Source of the DNA: Rhizobium indicum
GTDB taxonomy: Bacteria > Pseudomonadota > Alphaproteobacteria > Rhizobiales > Rhizobiaceae
NCBI RefSeq assembly: GCF_005862305.2
Contig: NZ_CP054021.1
Span: 372,001-436,000, forward strand
Direction: 5' to 3'
DNA: 64,000 nt
The position numbers and the translations under genes are program-made. Of this stretch, positions 29,217-39,383 are shown one piece after another; within the stretch, counting starts at the first letter, position 1, and each line of letters opens with the position of its first letter. The notes below the pieces were generated by a model that made no database searches, was not told where the DNA came from, and saw only the letters and a program-made list of their open reading frames with translations.

Positions 29217-29254
29217 CGATGCTATCGCCCGCCTAGCGGTGGTCGGTAGCATCG
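29217..29254. terminator. Hairpin after hydrolase A gene, possible terminator
   Basis: Perfect 8-base arms CGATGCTA/TAGCATCG enclose a 22-base segment that continues the pairing imperfectly. It begins 12 bases after the hydrolase stop codon. There is no T-run, so intrinsic termination is uncertain. Confidence 0.4.
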
Positions 29255-29466
29255 ATGTGCAACGATCCCAGTTCGCAGGGTCGCACTCGCAGCGCTGACC
29301 CCTTGTCACTGGCAACACTGTGATAATGGCGACTTTCAAACTGGCCGTCTTAACGCGTCTCCGACCGCGGCGAATAGCTCGAGCAAAGCCCCCCTGCCCA
29401 CGCGCCATGGCCTCGGACAGCGCCGCACGGGAAACCGCCGGAATAGGACTCAGCCATCACGCCTCC

Positions 29467-29535
29467 TCACCCGCCCATCATAGCGGTTGCGTGGTAGCGC
29501 ACGGCACCGCACTGGCAGCCGCCGCTCACCTCTGG
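29467..29535 (-). pseudogene. GFA family gene remnant
   Basis: On the minus strand the peptide SGGCQCGAVRYHATAMMGG is encoded, followed by a stop codon. It matches the N-terminal zinc-binding signature of GFA proteins ('GGCxCGAVRY') but the rest of the fold (CHCxxC and second CxxC) is absent. The remnant abuts the thioredoxin-reductase-like pseudogene on the opposite strand. The interval 29255-29466 between this and hydrolase A has no recognisable gene. Confidence 0.55.
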
Positions 29536-30096
29536 AAAGGAACGGCTATCCCTATCGCTGCCTCGACACCGACGTCGACCACGGTGCACGGGCGGCAATG
29601 GGGTCATTCCATGCCGATGTCGATAGCCTGCGATCGTTGTTCTCAATGGCGTCAGCGTGCTCACTCAACCGACCAACCATGATCTTGTCGAGGCTCTCGG
29701 GATCACGGAGCGGCTGAACTCTTCGCATACATATGACGTGGTTATCGTGGGTGCCGGGCCATCCGGTCTCGCCGCGGCGGTCTACGCCGCATCCGAAGGA
29801 CTGAACACGCTGGTCATAGAGGCAGTTGGGCCTGGCGGACAGGCGGGCACGAGTTCGCGCATCGAGAACTATCTCGGATTTCCAATGGGTATTTCGGGAC
29901 AGGATCTTGCCCGGCGAGCGCAAATACAGGCTCAGAAGTGCGGCGCACGTTTCGCCGTCGCCGAGGCGGCGCGGCGTCTCGATTGCACCTTGCTATCCGT
30001 TTGGGCGAAGGATCAGTCGTGGTCCACTCGATCCACGGCTGGCTGACGCACAATCCGGTGAACCGCGAAACAGCGGATCAATCGGTGGCCGTCTGA
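29536..30096 (+). pseudogene. Thioredoxin-reductase-like FAD oxidoreductase, frameshifted with internal deletion
   Basis: A remnant of the long thioredoxin-reductase-like family that has a thioredoxin-like domain before the FAD domain. The first frame reads GYPYRCLDTDVDHGARAAMG (29543 on); a frameshift near 29627 moves to PAIVVLNGVSVLTQPTNHDL, then to the FAD site 'DVVIVGAGPSGLAAAVYAA'. After RRLDC (about 29985) most of the enzyme is missing, and in another frame (29998-30096) 'LGEGSVVVHSIHGWL' matches the usual C-terminal end of the family. So the N terminus and about 200 central residues, including the NADPH site, are gone. Confidence 0.75.
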
Positions 30097-30115
30097 GAAA
30101 GAACCGGGCAAGCCG

Positions 30116-32968
30116 CTAAGAACTCCAGATGCGACCGAAATTCTGCAGCTCCGTCAGGAGGTTGCGGGCTCTTTGCAAGTCAGGCGTATCGAACCCATCC
30201 ATGAACTGACCATACACTGGCTCAAGAACGCTCCTGGCCGCGTCGATCCGCGTTTGGTCCCGCAGCAGGGCCGCAAGATCTGTGGCACCACGGATCCGCC
30301 AAGCCCACGCACCGTTTTCTTCTGCGGCTTGCAAGGATTGCCGCAAGGTGACTTCCGCTTCTTCGTCGCGCCCGACCGATCGCTCCTTGACAGCCCGAAG
30401 GCGGAGCAATTCGGGCACCATCGAACGTTGCGGTCCGATGTCGAACAAATAGTCGAGAATACGTACTGCTTCGTTCATATGTCCGATCGCATAAAGGGCG
30501 CGGATCAGAAGTGCATAGTAGGCATGACGACCCAACTGCCGAAGGCCGGTGCGGAGTTCGTCGAACGCTGACATGGGGCCATCCGGATCAAGCCGAGCGC
30601 CCGAAAGCACGTAAAGTGCTTCTGCGTAGCAGTTGGCCACCGGGATCCACGTCGGCATGCCGTTACGATAAATCGTATCCTTCAGTCGCTCGGCGTAGTG
30701 GATCGCCAGCGTCCATTCCTGACATTCGCTTAGAATGAAAAGCGCTCCGTGGGTGTAGCATGAGACGAGGGTCCATCCATGATGAGCTTCCAGAGCTTCT
30801 TGTGCGCAAATCTTAACTGTATTCAGACCCGTCCCGGGTCTGACAGAGCCCAGCCACTGCAAAGCGCCCAGTGTCGTTTCGCTCCTGATCTTCGGATCAA
30901 GATCAAATCGAGAAGCCGTACCGTCGGAAAAGCCCCGCACCTCCCGACTCAACCTCTCCATCCTGGCTATCGCGGGCGGGTACTGGCAGTGTATGATCTC
31001 CAATTCCGTAAGAAGGATCTCGTGCTCCCACTGCGCGGAGCGATTGTTAGAGCGCGTTGCGACACGCTTCAACTCCTTGAGAATCTTCCGAACCTCGGTC
31101 TGGTTGCCAGGCAGGAGCCGATATCGCGCCAAGGCACCCAAGGCCTGGCATTCGGCATATGTATCGCGGATCTTGCGTGATAACTGGATTGCGGTTTCAA
31201 AGGTCTCAATGGCCTTCTCCGCATCGGCTGATATATAGCTGCTCACTGCCGCAAGCCCGACGAGCAGCTTGAGCTTCAGGGCTCGATCATCGCAGCCGAG
31301 GCGATCGAACTCGGCGAGCGCCTGTTCGCAGTTCCTGCGGGCCTCTTCGCTCAACGACAATTCATGCCACAGTGGCAATCCCGATGCCACCAACTGCATG
31401 CCAAGCAGCGGATCGGCGCGAAGAAAGAGTGCCCAACCGATGGCCCTGCGCAAATCGTCCGCACGACTGGCGTAGGCGATATGCCACTGCCGCGTCGAAA
31501 GTCTTGCCTGGTCGGCATTCACACGAGCGAAGATGTCCAGCACAAGTCGGGCGTGGGCCTGAGATACAGCGGTCAGTTCCCCCGCGGCTTCCAGCAGATT
31601 GCCTGCGAATGCTCGAGTACTGTCGAGAAGCCGGTATCGCATCCCACCTGACATTTGTTCGACGCTCAGCATCGACTTGGCGCGCAGGCCGGCAATGGCA
31701 TCAAAGACGACGGTTGGATCCAAACCCGAGTGGACAACGATGCTGACAACCTCATCCATATCGAACGTGCCCATGAAGATCGAGGTGGCGCGCAACACGG
31801 ATGCCTCGCTCTTCGTTAGGAGTGCGTAGCTCCACTGCATCGTCGCAAGCAGAGTCTGTTGACGAAGTGGTCCCTCCTGGTCAGGTCCGACTAGCGTGGC
31901 GAAACGATCGTCAAGTTCTTTGAGAACATCAGCAGCACTTCGGCTTCCGAGCCGGGATGAGATAAGTTCTATGGCGAGAGGCGATCCATCGAGCAGCCTG
32001 CAGATCTTGGCAACCGCAGATGCATCTCCATCCTCCATGTTGTATTTCCCTTTCTCGGACGCTCGCTCGACGAGAAGTTGTGGCGCGGAATAACGGAGGA
32101 CTTGTTCGGGCGTGTAGATATGGTCAGGCGGCGGCACCTCCAGAGGAGCAAGCCAGAAGACCTCTTCTCGCTTCGCGCGGAGAGCCTGGCGGCTCGTCGC
32201 AACGATCCTGACGTCACTAGTGTTCACAAGAATGACATCGCAAAGATGCGCAACGGCATTGAGCACATGCTCGCACGTGTCCAGCAATAGCAAGGTCTTC
32301 CTTCGAGCGAGGATGGATGAGATCGCGTCGAGGCGATCCTGGCTACCTGAACTGATGCCGAGCGCAGCCGCAACTGAAGGGATAACGAATTCCTCGCCGG
32401 CCACTCGGGAGAAATCTATGAAGGTGATGAGATCTCCCTCTTCGTCTTCGAGCAGTTGCACTGTGGCGACTGCAACCGTTGTCTTGCCGATGCCCCCGGG
32501 GCCAACGATCGTCGTCAGCCGGTTGGCGGCAATCCTAGCTCGCAATTCAGCGATTTCGGCATCCCGTCCGATAACCGTGGCCAATTCGGGAAATCGGGTG
32601 TTTGCCACAACGGGCAGATCCGCAATTTTTGGGATTTCTCCGGTAATGACCTGATCGGTCAGCCGGTAGCCGCGGCCTACGAACGTCCTGATATAGTCTT
32701 CTGTTGGAGTGTATTCCCTCAGTGCCCGCCTAAGCGAAGCGATTGTCACTTTCAGATTGGCTTCATGGACAAAGATGCCGGGCCACGCGGCATTATACAG
32801 CTCCTCCTTATATACCAACTCACCCTTCTTCCGGGCCAAGGTCACGAGCATCTCCATTGCCCGACCGCCAAGCTGAACCTCTTCGGCACCGCAAAACAAA
32901 CGGCGATGCTCCCCGTGAAGGCGAAAGGGACCAAATGCCACCACATCATCCGGTTCCGTCGGTACCAT
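30116..32968 (-). CDS. Winged-helix transcriptional regulator with STAND ATPase and helical repeat region
   Basis: A 950-residue regulator. An OmpR/PhoB-type winged helix occupies about residues 8-104 and ends in 'FVGRGYRL'. A NB-ARC/STAND ATPase follows, with Walker A GPGGIGKTT (156-164), Walker B 'TLLLLDTCEHV' (near 220) and sensor 'VRIVATSRQAL'. The C-terminal 450 residues are helical and TPR-like ('LKLKLLVGLAAVSSY', 'AYYALLIRALYAIGHMNEAV'). The start is preceded by AAGAGGAACAC. The architecture implies ligand-triggered ATP-dependent activation of transcription. It lies between two paralogous hydrolases and next to a broken relative at 33434. Codon use is less GC-biased than in its neighbours. 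Confidence 0.93.
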   Translation of the reverse strand: MVPTEPDDVVAFGPFRLHGEHRRLFCGAEEVQLGGRAMEMLVTLARKKGELVYKEELYNAAWPGIFVHEANLKVTIASLRRALREYTPTEDYIRTFVGRGYRLTDQVITGEIPKIADLPVVANTRFPELATVIGRDAEIAELRARIAANRLTTIVGPGGIGKTTVAVATVQLLEDEEGDLITFIDFSRVAGEEFVIPSVAAALGISSGSQDRLDAISSILARRKTLLLLDTCEHVLNAVAHLCDVILVNTSDVRIVATSRQALRAKREEVFWLAPLEVPPPDHIYTPEQVLRYSAPQLLVERASEKGKYNMEDGDASAVAKICRLLDGSPLAIELISSRLGSRSAADVLKELDDRFATLVGPDQEGPLRQQTLLATMQWSYALLTKSEASVLRATSIFMGTFDMDEVVSIVVHSGLDPTVVFDAIAGLRAKSMLSVEQMSGGMRYRLLDSTRAFAGNLLEAAGELTAVSQAHARLVLDIFARVNADQARLSTRQWHIAYASRADDLRRAIGWALFLRADPLLGMQLVASGLPLWHELSLSEEARRNCEQALAEFDRLGCDDRALKLKLLVGLAAVSSYISADAEKAIETFETAIQLSRKIRDTYAECQALGALARYRLLPGNQTEVRKILKELKRVATRSNNRSAQWEHEILLTELEIIHCQYPPAIARMERLSREVRGFSDGTASRFDLDPKIRSETTLGALQWLGSVRPGTGLNTVKICAQEALEAHHGWTLVSCYTHGALFILSECQEWTLAIHYAERLKDTIYRNGMPTWIPVANCYAEALYVLSGARLDPDGPMSAFDELRTGLRQLGRHAYYALLIRALYAIGHMNEAVRILDYLFDIGPQRSMVPELLRLRAVKERSVGRDEEAEVTLRQSLQAAEENGAWAWRIRGATDLAALLRDQTRIDAARSVLEPVYGQFMDGFDTPDLQRARNLLTELQNFGRIWSS

Positions 32969-33433
32969 GTGTTCCTCTTAGCGTGCTGATGATCGACCTG
33001 GCGCAAGAATGATATCAATGTCACTATCGCGCGGGTGGACGCGGCATCTCAACATCACTCTAAGCTAACGAACACGGGAGGGTCTGCCTCCCACCTGTGG
33101 GCCTGTCGGACGAACTTACCCCAGTTGCCTCATTTTTACGGGCCGCGCCACCGCTCGCCGTTAAGTCTTTCCTCAACGGAACACCCGATGCTTGGATCTT
33201 CAAATCAATAAACAACGTCGCCGCACAGGTCTGCTCGTCAGTGCCTCCGTCGCGCGCAACTGGTTGCAGCCTGTAAAATCTCGGACCGCCGGCGCGAAGT
33301 TTTCTGCCGCGGCAAACCATCCCACGCCAATATTTACCGGATTTTACCTCCCAACGGGAGCGAACTCTTATAATATTGAAGCTGAATATGGATTGACTGC
33401 CCTACGAGTGCAAAACCATTGAGGGGAACCAAT
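32969..33433. promoter_or_regulatory. Divergent intergenic region between intact and broken STAND regulators
   Basis: No gene is supported in these 465 bases. On the + side, a TATAAT (33369-33374) lies about 60 bases before the broken regulator's ATG, preceded by a small hairpin CTCCC-AAC-GGGAG. No matching -35 box is clear. The region is more AT-rich at its right end, consistent with a promoter. Confidence 0.35.
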
Positions 33434-34214
33434 ATGGGCTCTCACGCTAGGAACGGCTATTTCGGGTTCGGACCATATCGCTTGAATCCTGCTGCAAGAG
33501 TTCTCCGGCGAGGCGACGATCTGCTTGCGATAGGCAGCCGCGCCTTCGATATCCTTGCCGCTCTCGTTCAAAATCATGGACGGGTCCTCTCTCACGCGGA
33601 GCTCATGGCATTCGCATGGCCCGGTCTCCACGTCGAAGCCTCCAACATAAGAGTGCAAATGACGCATCTGAGGCGCGAAATCGGCTGTGGCGAAAACGGC
33701 AATCGCTATATCGTCAGCGTGGCGGGCCGCGGCTACAGCTTCGTCGCCCCCGTCATATGGGAAGAGGCGTCCGAGCCGGAGGACAGGTATGCGCCCTTGA
33801 GCTGCTCAGGTTTGCTGCAATGGATCTGACGGCGCAACGAATACCTCTTTTCCGCCTCGTTTGAGCCACCCTATCGGCCGAGACGAGAATATTTCCAAAC
33901 TTTCGCAGATGGTGGCTGAGCGCCGCTTCGTGACCGTTGTGGTTGCAGGAGGGGTCGGCAAGACGACTCTGGCCATCTTGGTGGCGCACGCCCTCCACAT
34001 GTTTGACCATGCGTGTTTTGTCGATCTCGGCATCATCGATGATGAAACGGCCGTCTTGGAAGCGGTAGCCTCGGCTCTGGAGGCCCTTTTCAGCAAGCGA
34101 TGCCATCGGCGACATCATCTTGTCAAACGGGATTGCGGCGAAGGCTCCGAGAGGAAAGCCCGAATAGAAGGTTGTCCAACACGCGGCCAAGCACGGCAAA
34201 ATCGCAGGATTTAA
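33434..34214 (+). pseudogene. Winged-helix/STAND regulator, frameshifted and truncated
   Basis: A broken relative of the 950-residue regulator. Frame one encodes a complete PhoB-type winged helix (about 33455-33755: 'FGFGPYRLNPAARVLRRGDD', ending 'VAGRGYSFVAPV') and stops at 33829. A second frame resumes with FPPRLSHPIGRDENI (about 33849) and contains a STAND P-loop AGGVGKTT and 'HACFVDLGIIDDE'. Homology ends near 34095, so the rest of the ATPase and all repeats are missing. It has a ribosome site (GAGGGG) and might still make a free DNA-binding domain of 131 residues. The order wHTH then hydrolase resembles the intact regulator's locus. Confidence 0.75.
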
Positions 34215-34295
34215 CCACAATTAATATGCGTTCGAGGCTGGGTTGGTCGATTATTTCCCGTATCGCCATCGAGATCAATGATCGGAGAACGTCGC

Positions 34296-35051
34296 ATGTC
34301 CCGAAACCTTGGACTTATCTTCAGCGCCCTGGTGGCGTTCGCAAGCACATCTCCCGCCGCGGTCGCTGCGGATCTCAAAGCCAAGACCGTTGTCCTTGTT
34401 CACGGCGCTTTCGCCGACGGATCGTCCTGGCAGAAAGTCATCCCTCTTCTGGAAAGGGCCGGATTGAAAGTTGTCGCCGTCCAAAATCCGTTGGAGTCCC
34501 TGGAGAGCGACGTGGCTTTCACCAAGCGCGCGATCCGCGATGCCGAAGAACCCATCGTACTCGTCGGTCATTCGTGGGGCGGCGTAGTCATCACGGAGGC
34601 GGGTGATGACCAGAAGGTGAGATCCCTGGTCTACGTAGCTGCCTACGCGCCTGATGCCGGTCAATCGCTGGTCGATGTCGCCTCCAGGTACCCTGACCAG
34701 GAAAGCCGGAAGACATTCGTCAAGGACGAGGATGGGTATCTGAAGATAAGCGATGACGGCATTTCCAGGTATTTCGCGGCCGGCCTCTCCCCGGACGAGC
34801 AGAGGCTCGTTGCCGTCGTGCAGGGACGTTTCCATGTGCGTGCCACCACCACGCCCGTCAGCCATGCCGCCTGGCGTGACAAACCGTCTTTCATGGTCGT
34901 GGCAACGCAGGACCAGATCATCGCTCCCCAGATGCAAAGGGATCAGGTGAAATCTGCAAAGGCGGAGATGATCGAGGTACCTTCCGGCCACGTGGCGATG
35001 CTCTCCCACCCCGAAGAGGTAGCGGATCTCATTGTGAAGGCGGCCCAATAG
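34296..35051 (+). CDS. Secreted alpha/beta hydrolase (copy B)
   Basis: A 251-residue paralogue of the hydrolase at 28435. It has a signal peptide (MSRNLGLIFSALVAFASTSP, cleavage after AVAA), oxyanion motif 'VLVHGAFADGSSW', nucleophile elbow GHSWGG and the C-terminal His motif 'PSGHVAMLSHPEEVADLI'. I choose the ATG at 34296 because GGAG lies 11 bases upstream and the signal peptide follows directly; ATG 34278 is an alternative that adds six residues. The gene follows the broken regulator. The substrate is unknown. Confidence 0.9.
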   Translation: MSRNLGLIFSALVAFASTSPAAVAADLKAKTVVLVHGAFADGSSWQKVIPLLERAGLKVVAVQNPLESLESDVAFTKRAIRDAEEPIVLVGHSWGGVVITEAGDDQKVRSLVYVAAYAPDAGQSLVDVASRYPDQESRKTFVKDEDGYLKISDDGISRYFAAGLSPDEQRLVAVVQGRFHVRATTTPVSHAAWRDKPSFMVVATQDQIIAPQMQRDQVKSAKAEMIEVPSGHVAMLSHPEEVADLIVKAAQ

Positions 35052-35271
35052 GTGGCAAGGGCGAGCACGCCTCTTTCCCTTGGGGCGAAACAACTGAAAT
35101 CCGGATCGAGAACGGCGAATAAGACGATGCCACCCCTCGTTATAGCCTTACGCTTCGAAGCGAAGTGGGTGCTTACGGAAGGCGAGGCCAAGGTGACATC
35201 CCTGAAGGGTTCTACCATCGTGACCATCCGCCGTACCGCACCCATTAACCACATCAAATAAGGAGGACTCT

Positions 35272-36072
35272 ATGAGCAAAGGTAAAGTTCTTGTGGTGGG
35301 GTCGAATGCCACCCGGATTGAAATTCAGGGCGGTGGAACTGGCCCAACCGGCCAATATCTCAACGAAACCGTGGTGCCAGCCATGGCTCTTGTTGCCGCC
35401 GGATACGAGATCGTGTTGGCAACGCCCGACGGAACCAAGCCGCACATCGATCCCGTGTCGGACGCGGCACAGCATTTTGACGGCAACGAAGCTGCTCACA
35501 AGCGCGGGCGCGACTTCTTCGACGACCATCGGGCGATGAACGATGCCAGGACATTGAGATCAGTCATCGAAAACGGGATCGATGGTTATGCCGGCGTCTT
35601 CGTACCCGGCGGTCAGGCACCGGTCGTCGATCTTATGCAGGATGCCGATCTCGGCGAGATCCTCCGCCGATTTCATGCTCGCCGGAAGCCCACGGCCTTT
35701 CTTTGCCACGGGCCGATCGGCTCGCTGGCCGCACTGCCGCACGCAAAGGAATATCGGGCCGCCCTGATTGCTGGTGATGTTTCGAAAGCGTCTGAACTCG
35801 CCAGGGGCTGGCAGTATGCCGGTTATAAGATGACGGTGTTCTCCGCCAGTGAGGAGAAACCGATCGAAGAACAGGTCCTTCACGGCAAGCTCTATTTCAA
35901 CATGCCAGACGCATTGCGCATGGCGGGTGGCGACGTCACGACTAACCCGGTCGACTTCTCCCCCCATGTGATAGAGGACCGCGAGCTGATCACAGGCCAA
36001 AATCCGCGATCGGATCATCCTCTTGCGGCGAAACTGGTCGAGGCCCTCAACCGGGTGACGGTTTCGGCGTGA
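35272..36072 (+). CDS. DJ-1/PfpI family protein (class I glutamine amidotransferase-like)
   Basis: A 266-residue DJ-1/PfpI superfamily protein. The nucleophile elbow 'AFLCHGPIGSL' places a reactive Cys at residue 145, followed by His. The N-terminal strand block 'KVLVVGSNATRI' and 'GYAGVFVPGGQAPVVDLMQD' are typical of the Hsp31/glyoxalase-III-like group, which act as chaperones, proteases or glyoxalases. A strong ribosome site (AAGGAGG) precedes the ATG. It follows hydrolase B after 220 bases and may share its transcript. The precise reaction is uncertain. Confidence 0.9.
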   Translation: MSKGKVLVVGSNATRIEIQGGGTGPTGQYLNETVVPAMALVAAGYEIVLATPDGTKPHIDPVSDAAQHFDGNEAAHKRGRDFFDDHRAMNDARTLRSVIENGIDGYAGVFVPGGQAPVVDLMQDADLGEILRRFHARRKPTAFLCHGPIGSLAALPHAKEYRAALIAGDVSKASELARGWQYAGYKMTVFSASEEKPIEEQVLHGKLYFNMPDALRMAGGDVTTNPVDFSPHVIEDRELITGQNPRSDHPLAAKLVEALNRVTVSA

Positions 36073-36187
36073 TCTGATGGAACGCGGCATGGAAGGTGAT
36101 GGCGTGCCTTCTATGCCGTTGTCCCGACCCGCAACGTCTCGTCCGCCCAAGCGAGTTACCTAATGCATTCCATCAGGAACCTTCTGT

Positions 36188-36487
36188 ATGACACAGTCGC
36201 CGACCAAGATCACAGCCATCCTGACAGCTCATCTCGGCAAGGCCGTCGAGTTACGAGCATTGCTTGTTGGCATGGCACCGCTTTGCCGCGCCGAACCCGG
36301 CAATCTGCGCTGGGATGTCTGGTGCGACCGGGCGCATGGCGAGCGATACGTGCTCGACGAACTCTATCTGGACGCCGCCGCCGTCGAGGTGCATCGCATG
36401 ACACCTCATTATCAAGCCTATCTGGCCGAGATTCCCAAAATGGCAGAGAGAACGGTCTGGGTGCTGGAGGCGGTAGAGGTCAAATAG
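36188..36487 (+). CDS. Antibiotic biosynthesis monooxygenase-like protein (ABM domain)
   Basis: A 99-residue single ABM-fold ferredoxin-like domain. Features are 'KAVELRALLVGMAPLCRAEP' and 'DELYLDAAAVEVHRMTPHYQ', the typical arrangement of YgiN-like quinol monooxygenases in which a His near the C-terminal half packs at the active site. Such small proteins oxidise quinols or related aromatics without a cofactor. It lies 115 bases after the DJ-1-like gene on the same strand. The function remains tentative. Confidence 0.85.
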   Translation: MTQSPTKITAILTAHLGKAVELRALLVGMAPLCRAEPGNLRWDVWCDRAHGERYVLDELYLDAAAVEVHRMTPHYQAYLAEIPKMAERTVWVLEAVEVK

Positions 36488-36674
36488 TTCTCAGCAACAC
36501 GACAGCACCGCCGCGGCCTATCGGTGCGATTCGAACGCCTACATTTAAGCTGTCATTTGGCGGTCAAACGAACCCCAACGATGTCCGCTTGTAGGGTGGG
36601 CCCAACGCGCCGTAGACGACCGATATGAGGGCGCAAAGCAGCCGCAGCCCATGGCTACTGTCGGACCACGGCCG

Positions 36675-36893
36675 TCATTCGTCCCCATTTAGGATTTCGT
36701 CCAAAGTATCTTCATCAGAGACGTCTTCGTTGCCAAAAACGCGATATCTCAACATGATCATCGTCGAAAACAGAAATCTCGACACGCTCTCCAACCACTG
36801 TGGCCGTCATGTCTATCGTGTCAGGACGATATCCGATGAAATAGTGGACTTTCGCATCATCGAGCCGTTTTAAACCCCGAATACTTTCGACAT
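36675..36893 (-). pseudogene. Small frameshifted gene, family not recognised
   Basis: Minus-strand peptides in three frames join into one plausible small protein: MSKVFG (ATG at 36893, preceded by GGAGG), then LKRLDDAKVHYFIGYRPDTI continuing to 'VEISVFDDDHVEIS' (frame stop at 36715), then 'FGNEDVSDEDTLDEILNGDE' ending at 36675. The acidic C terminus and ordered beta-rich middle look like genuine coding sequence. Two frameshifts are needed (near 36875 and 36745). Alternatively it is an unrelated chance frame. It lies 26 bases downstream of the phosphotransferase pseudogene, within the 430-base gap left of it. Confidence 0.4.
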
Positions 36894-36919
36894 CGGCGGC
36901 CTCCTTCGGACTTGCCTTG

Positions 36920-37865
36920 CTAGATCACCATTTCGCGCAAATCGCGGATAATTCCGCCGGGGCCGTCCTCGGCTGCAGCGTCTACGCCAATCTTCGTTAG
37001 CCAGCACCACATGCTGACCCGGTGGAAAAGAGTGTAGAGCCGAAGCGCCCTTTCGGTGTCCGGGTGATCGATCGAGCCGTAACCTTCCAAAATTGGCTGG
37101 TAGCTGCGCGGGTCTTCATGTGCAGAGCAGAAAAGCGCCTTGGCCAAGTCGAAGAGCTTGTCCGCAGCGCGTGCGTTTCCGAAATCGACAAGCCCACTCA
37201 ACTCAAGTCCGCCAGCCTTGCCACGCAACGCTAACACATTGCCCTGATGAAGATCGTCGTGGGCGAGGACTGCACCGTCGCTTGCGTCAAAAAGATCGAA
37301 GCTGCCTTGGGCAAATCGTTGCAGAGGACGTGCCAGCTCGGGGTCGCCGCCAAGGTTGCGAAACCGCCGAAACACGTCGTCAAACGCCGGTTCGTGGGTG
37401 TCGGTTTGTCGATGCCCTGGCCATGCACGTAGCCATAAGCAGGCATCGGCACCGCATGAATGCGTCTCAGAAGCTCCCCATCTGGCGATAGACCCTTTTG
37501 ATATCAGGCTCGGCCATCCAGTGACGAAGCGAGCGGCCGGGCAGATGAGTCAACAAGGAATAGCGTAATGGGAGAACGGACCGTGATTCATCGACGCGCA
37601 GCCAGGTAGGAACCGGCAGCGTCAAATCCTTGAGCCAGCCCGCTACGAGCGCCTCCTTGGAGGGTCCCCACTCGGGCTCGTGCGGATAAATCTTGAGAAC
37701 CAGCGACCCGTAATCGGAACCCGCGAGATCGATCTTGTAGACCTCGGTGCTGCCGCCCTCCAGTCGAGAGAAGCCGCTGATGGCGAGCCCAGGCTCATGC
37801 TGCTGGATGACCTGCAAGACAACTTCAGCGGTCAGTTCGAAAGTCATCCTTCGTCTCGGTGCCAT
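36920..37865 (-). pseudogene. Aminoglycoside phosphotransferase (APH) family gene with two frameshifts
   Basis: Three overlapping minus-strand frames make one kinase-like protein. Frame one (37865-37467) has 'GFSRLEGGSTEVYKIDL' and 'SLVLKIYPHEPE', the ATP-binding lobe with the Lys. A shift near 37475 continues as ELLRRIHAVPMPAYGYVHGQ, and another near 37395 leads to EPAFDDVFRRFRNLGG and the catalytic 'VLAHDDLHQGNVL' and 'GLVDFGNARAADKL'. All catalytic residues remain, so the gene was recently broken or carries sequence errors. It would have phosphorylated a small hydroxyl substrate; an antibiotic is not implied. Confidence 0.8.
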
Positions 37866-38124
37866 TGCATGCGACCTCTTGTCGCGCCTTCACGTAACGA
37901 GATAAGCTCTGTGCATCTCACTATAATCAAGGCAATTGCGCAACGCTGACGAGGAACTCCACGGTGCCGGAAACTGGCTGGACCCGCGGCGTCAGTCCGT
38001 AGCCGGTGGGTGCCAATCGTTCGGCACGTTAGGACGGTCCACATTGCGGCTGATTCCGCCCAGGCGGCCATATCGACATCAGCTGTATGCCCGAACCGAC
38101 CCAGTGACGGGTCTTCGGCGAGGA

Positions 38125-38240
38125 ACGGAGTGGTCGCGGCATTTCCCTTCTCCCCGCAGGCGGAGGCCCGAAGGACCGGGTCGAGACCAGTGGCTCGACC
38201 CTCGGCAAAGGTGGCGGCAACCGGATGAGGAGCGGGCTTC
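38125..38240. repeat. RIME-like intergenic repeat in a 420-base gap
   Basis: The gap 37866-38287 lacks a supported gene. It includes CCCTTCTCCCCGCAGGCGGA and a distal end CAACCGGATGAGGAGCGGGC, the 'ttctcccc ... ggatgagg' arrangement of the rhizobial mosaic element also seen at 18961, 45800 and 46046. Between them is an inverted repeat around 'GGGTCGAGACCAGTGGCTCGACCC' type sequence (arms GGGTCGAG/CTCGACCC). Confidence 0.6.
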
Positions 38241-38287
38241 GGCGATCTCCGGGGCCGAGGATTCGTATGCCCCACCGGTTCTTGCGC

Positions 38288-39361
<1,074 letters not shown>

Positions 39362-39383
39362 GATTGCACTCCAACGGTTCGGC

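Noticed and set aside
29217..29466. Possible gene after hydrolase A
   Set aside because: Only a hairpin and short arginine-rich frames are present; no family pattern.
36625..36873. 82-codon + strand open frame
   Set aside because: The minus strand at this position gives a more convincing protein-like sequence, though itself frameshifted.
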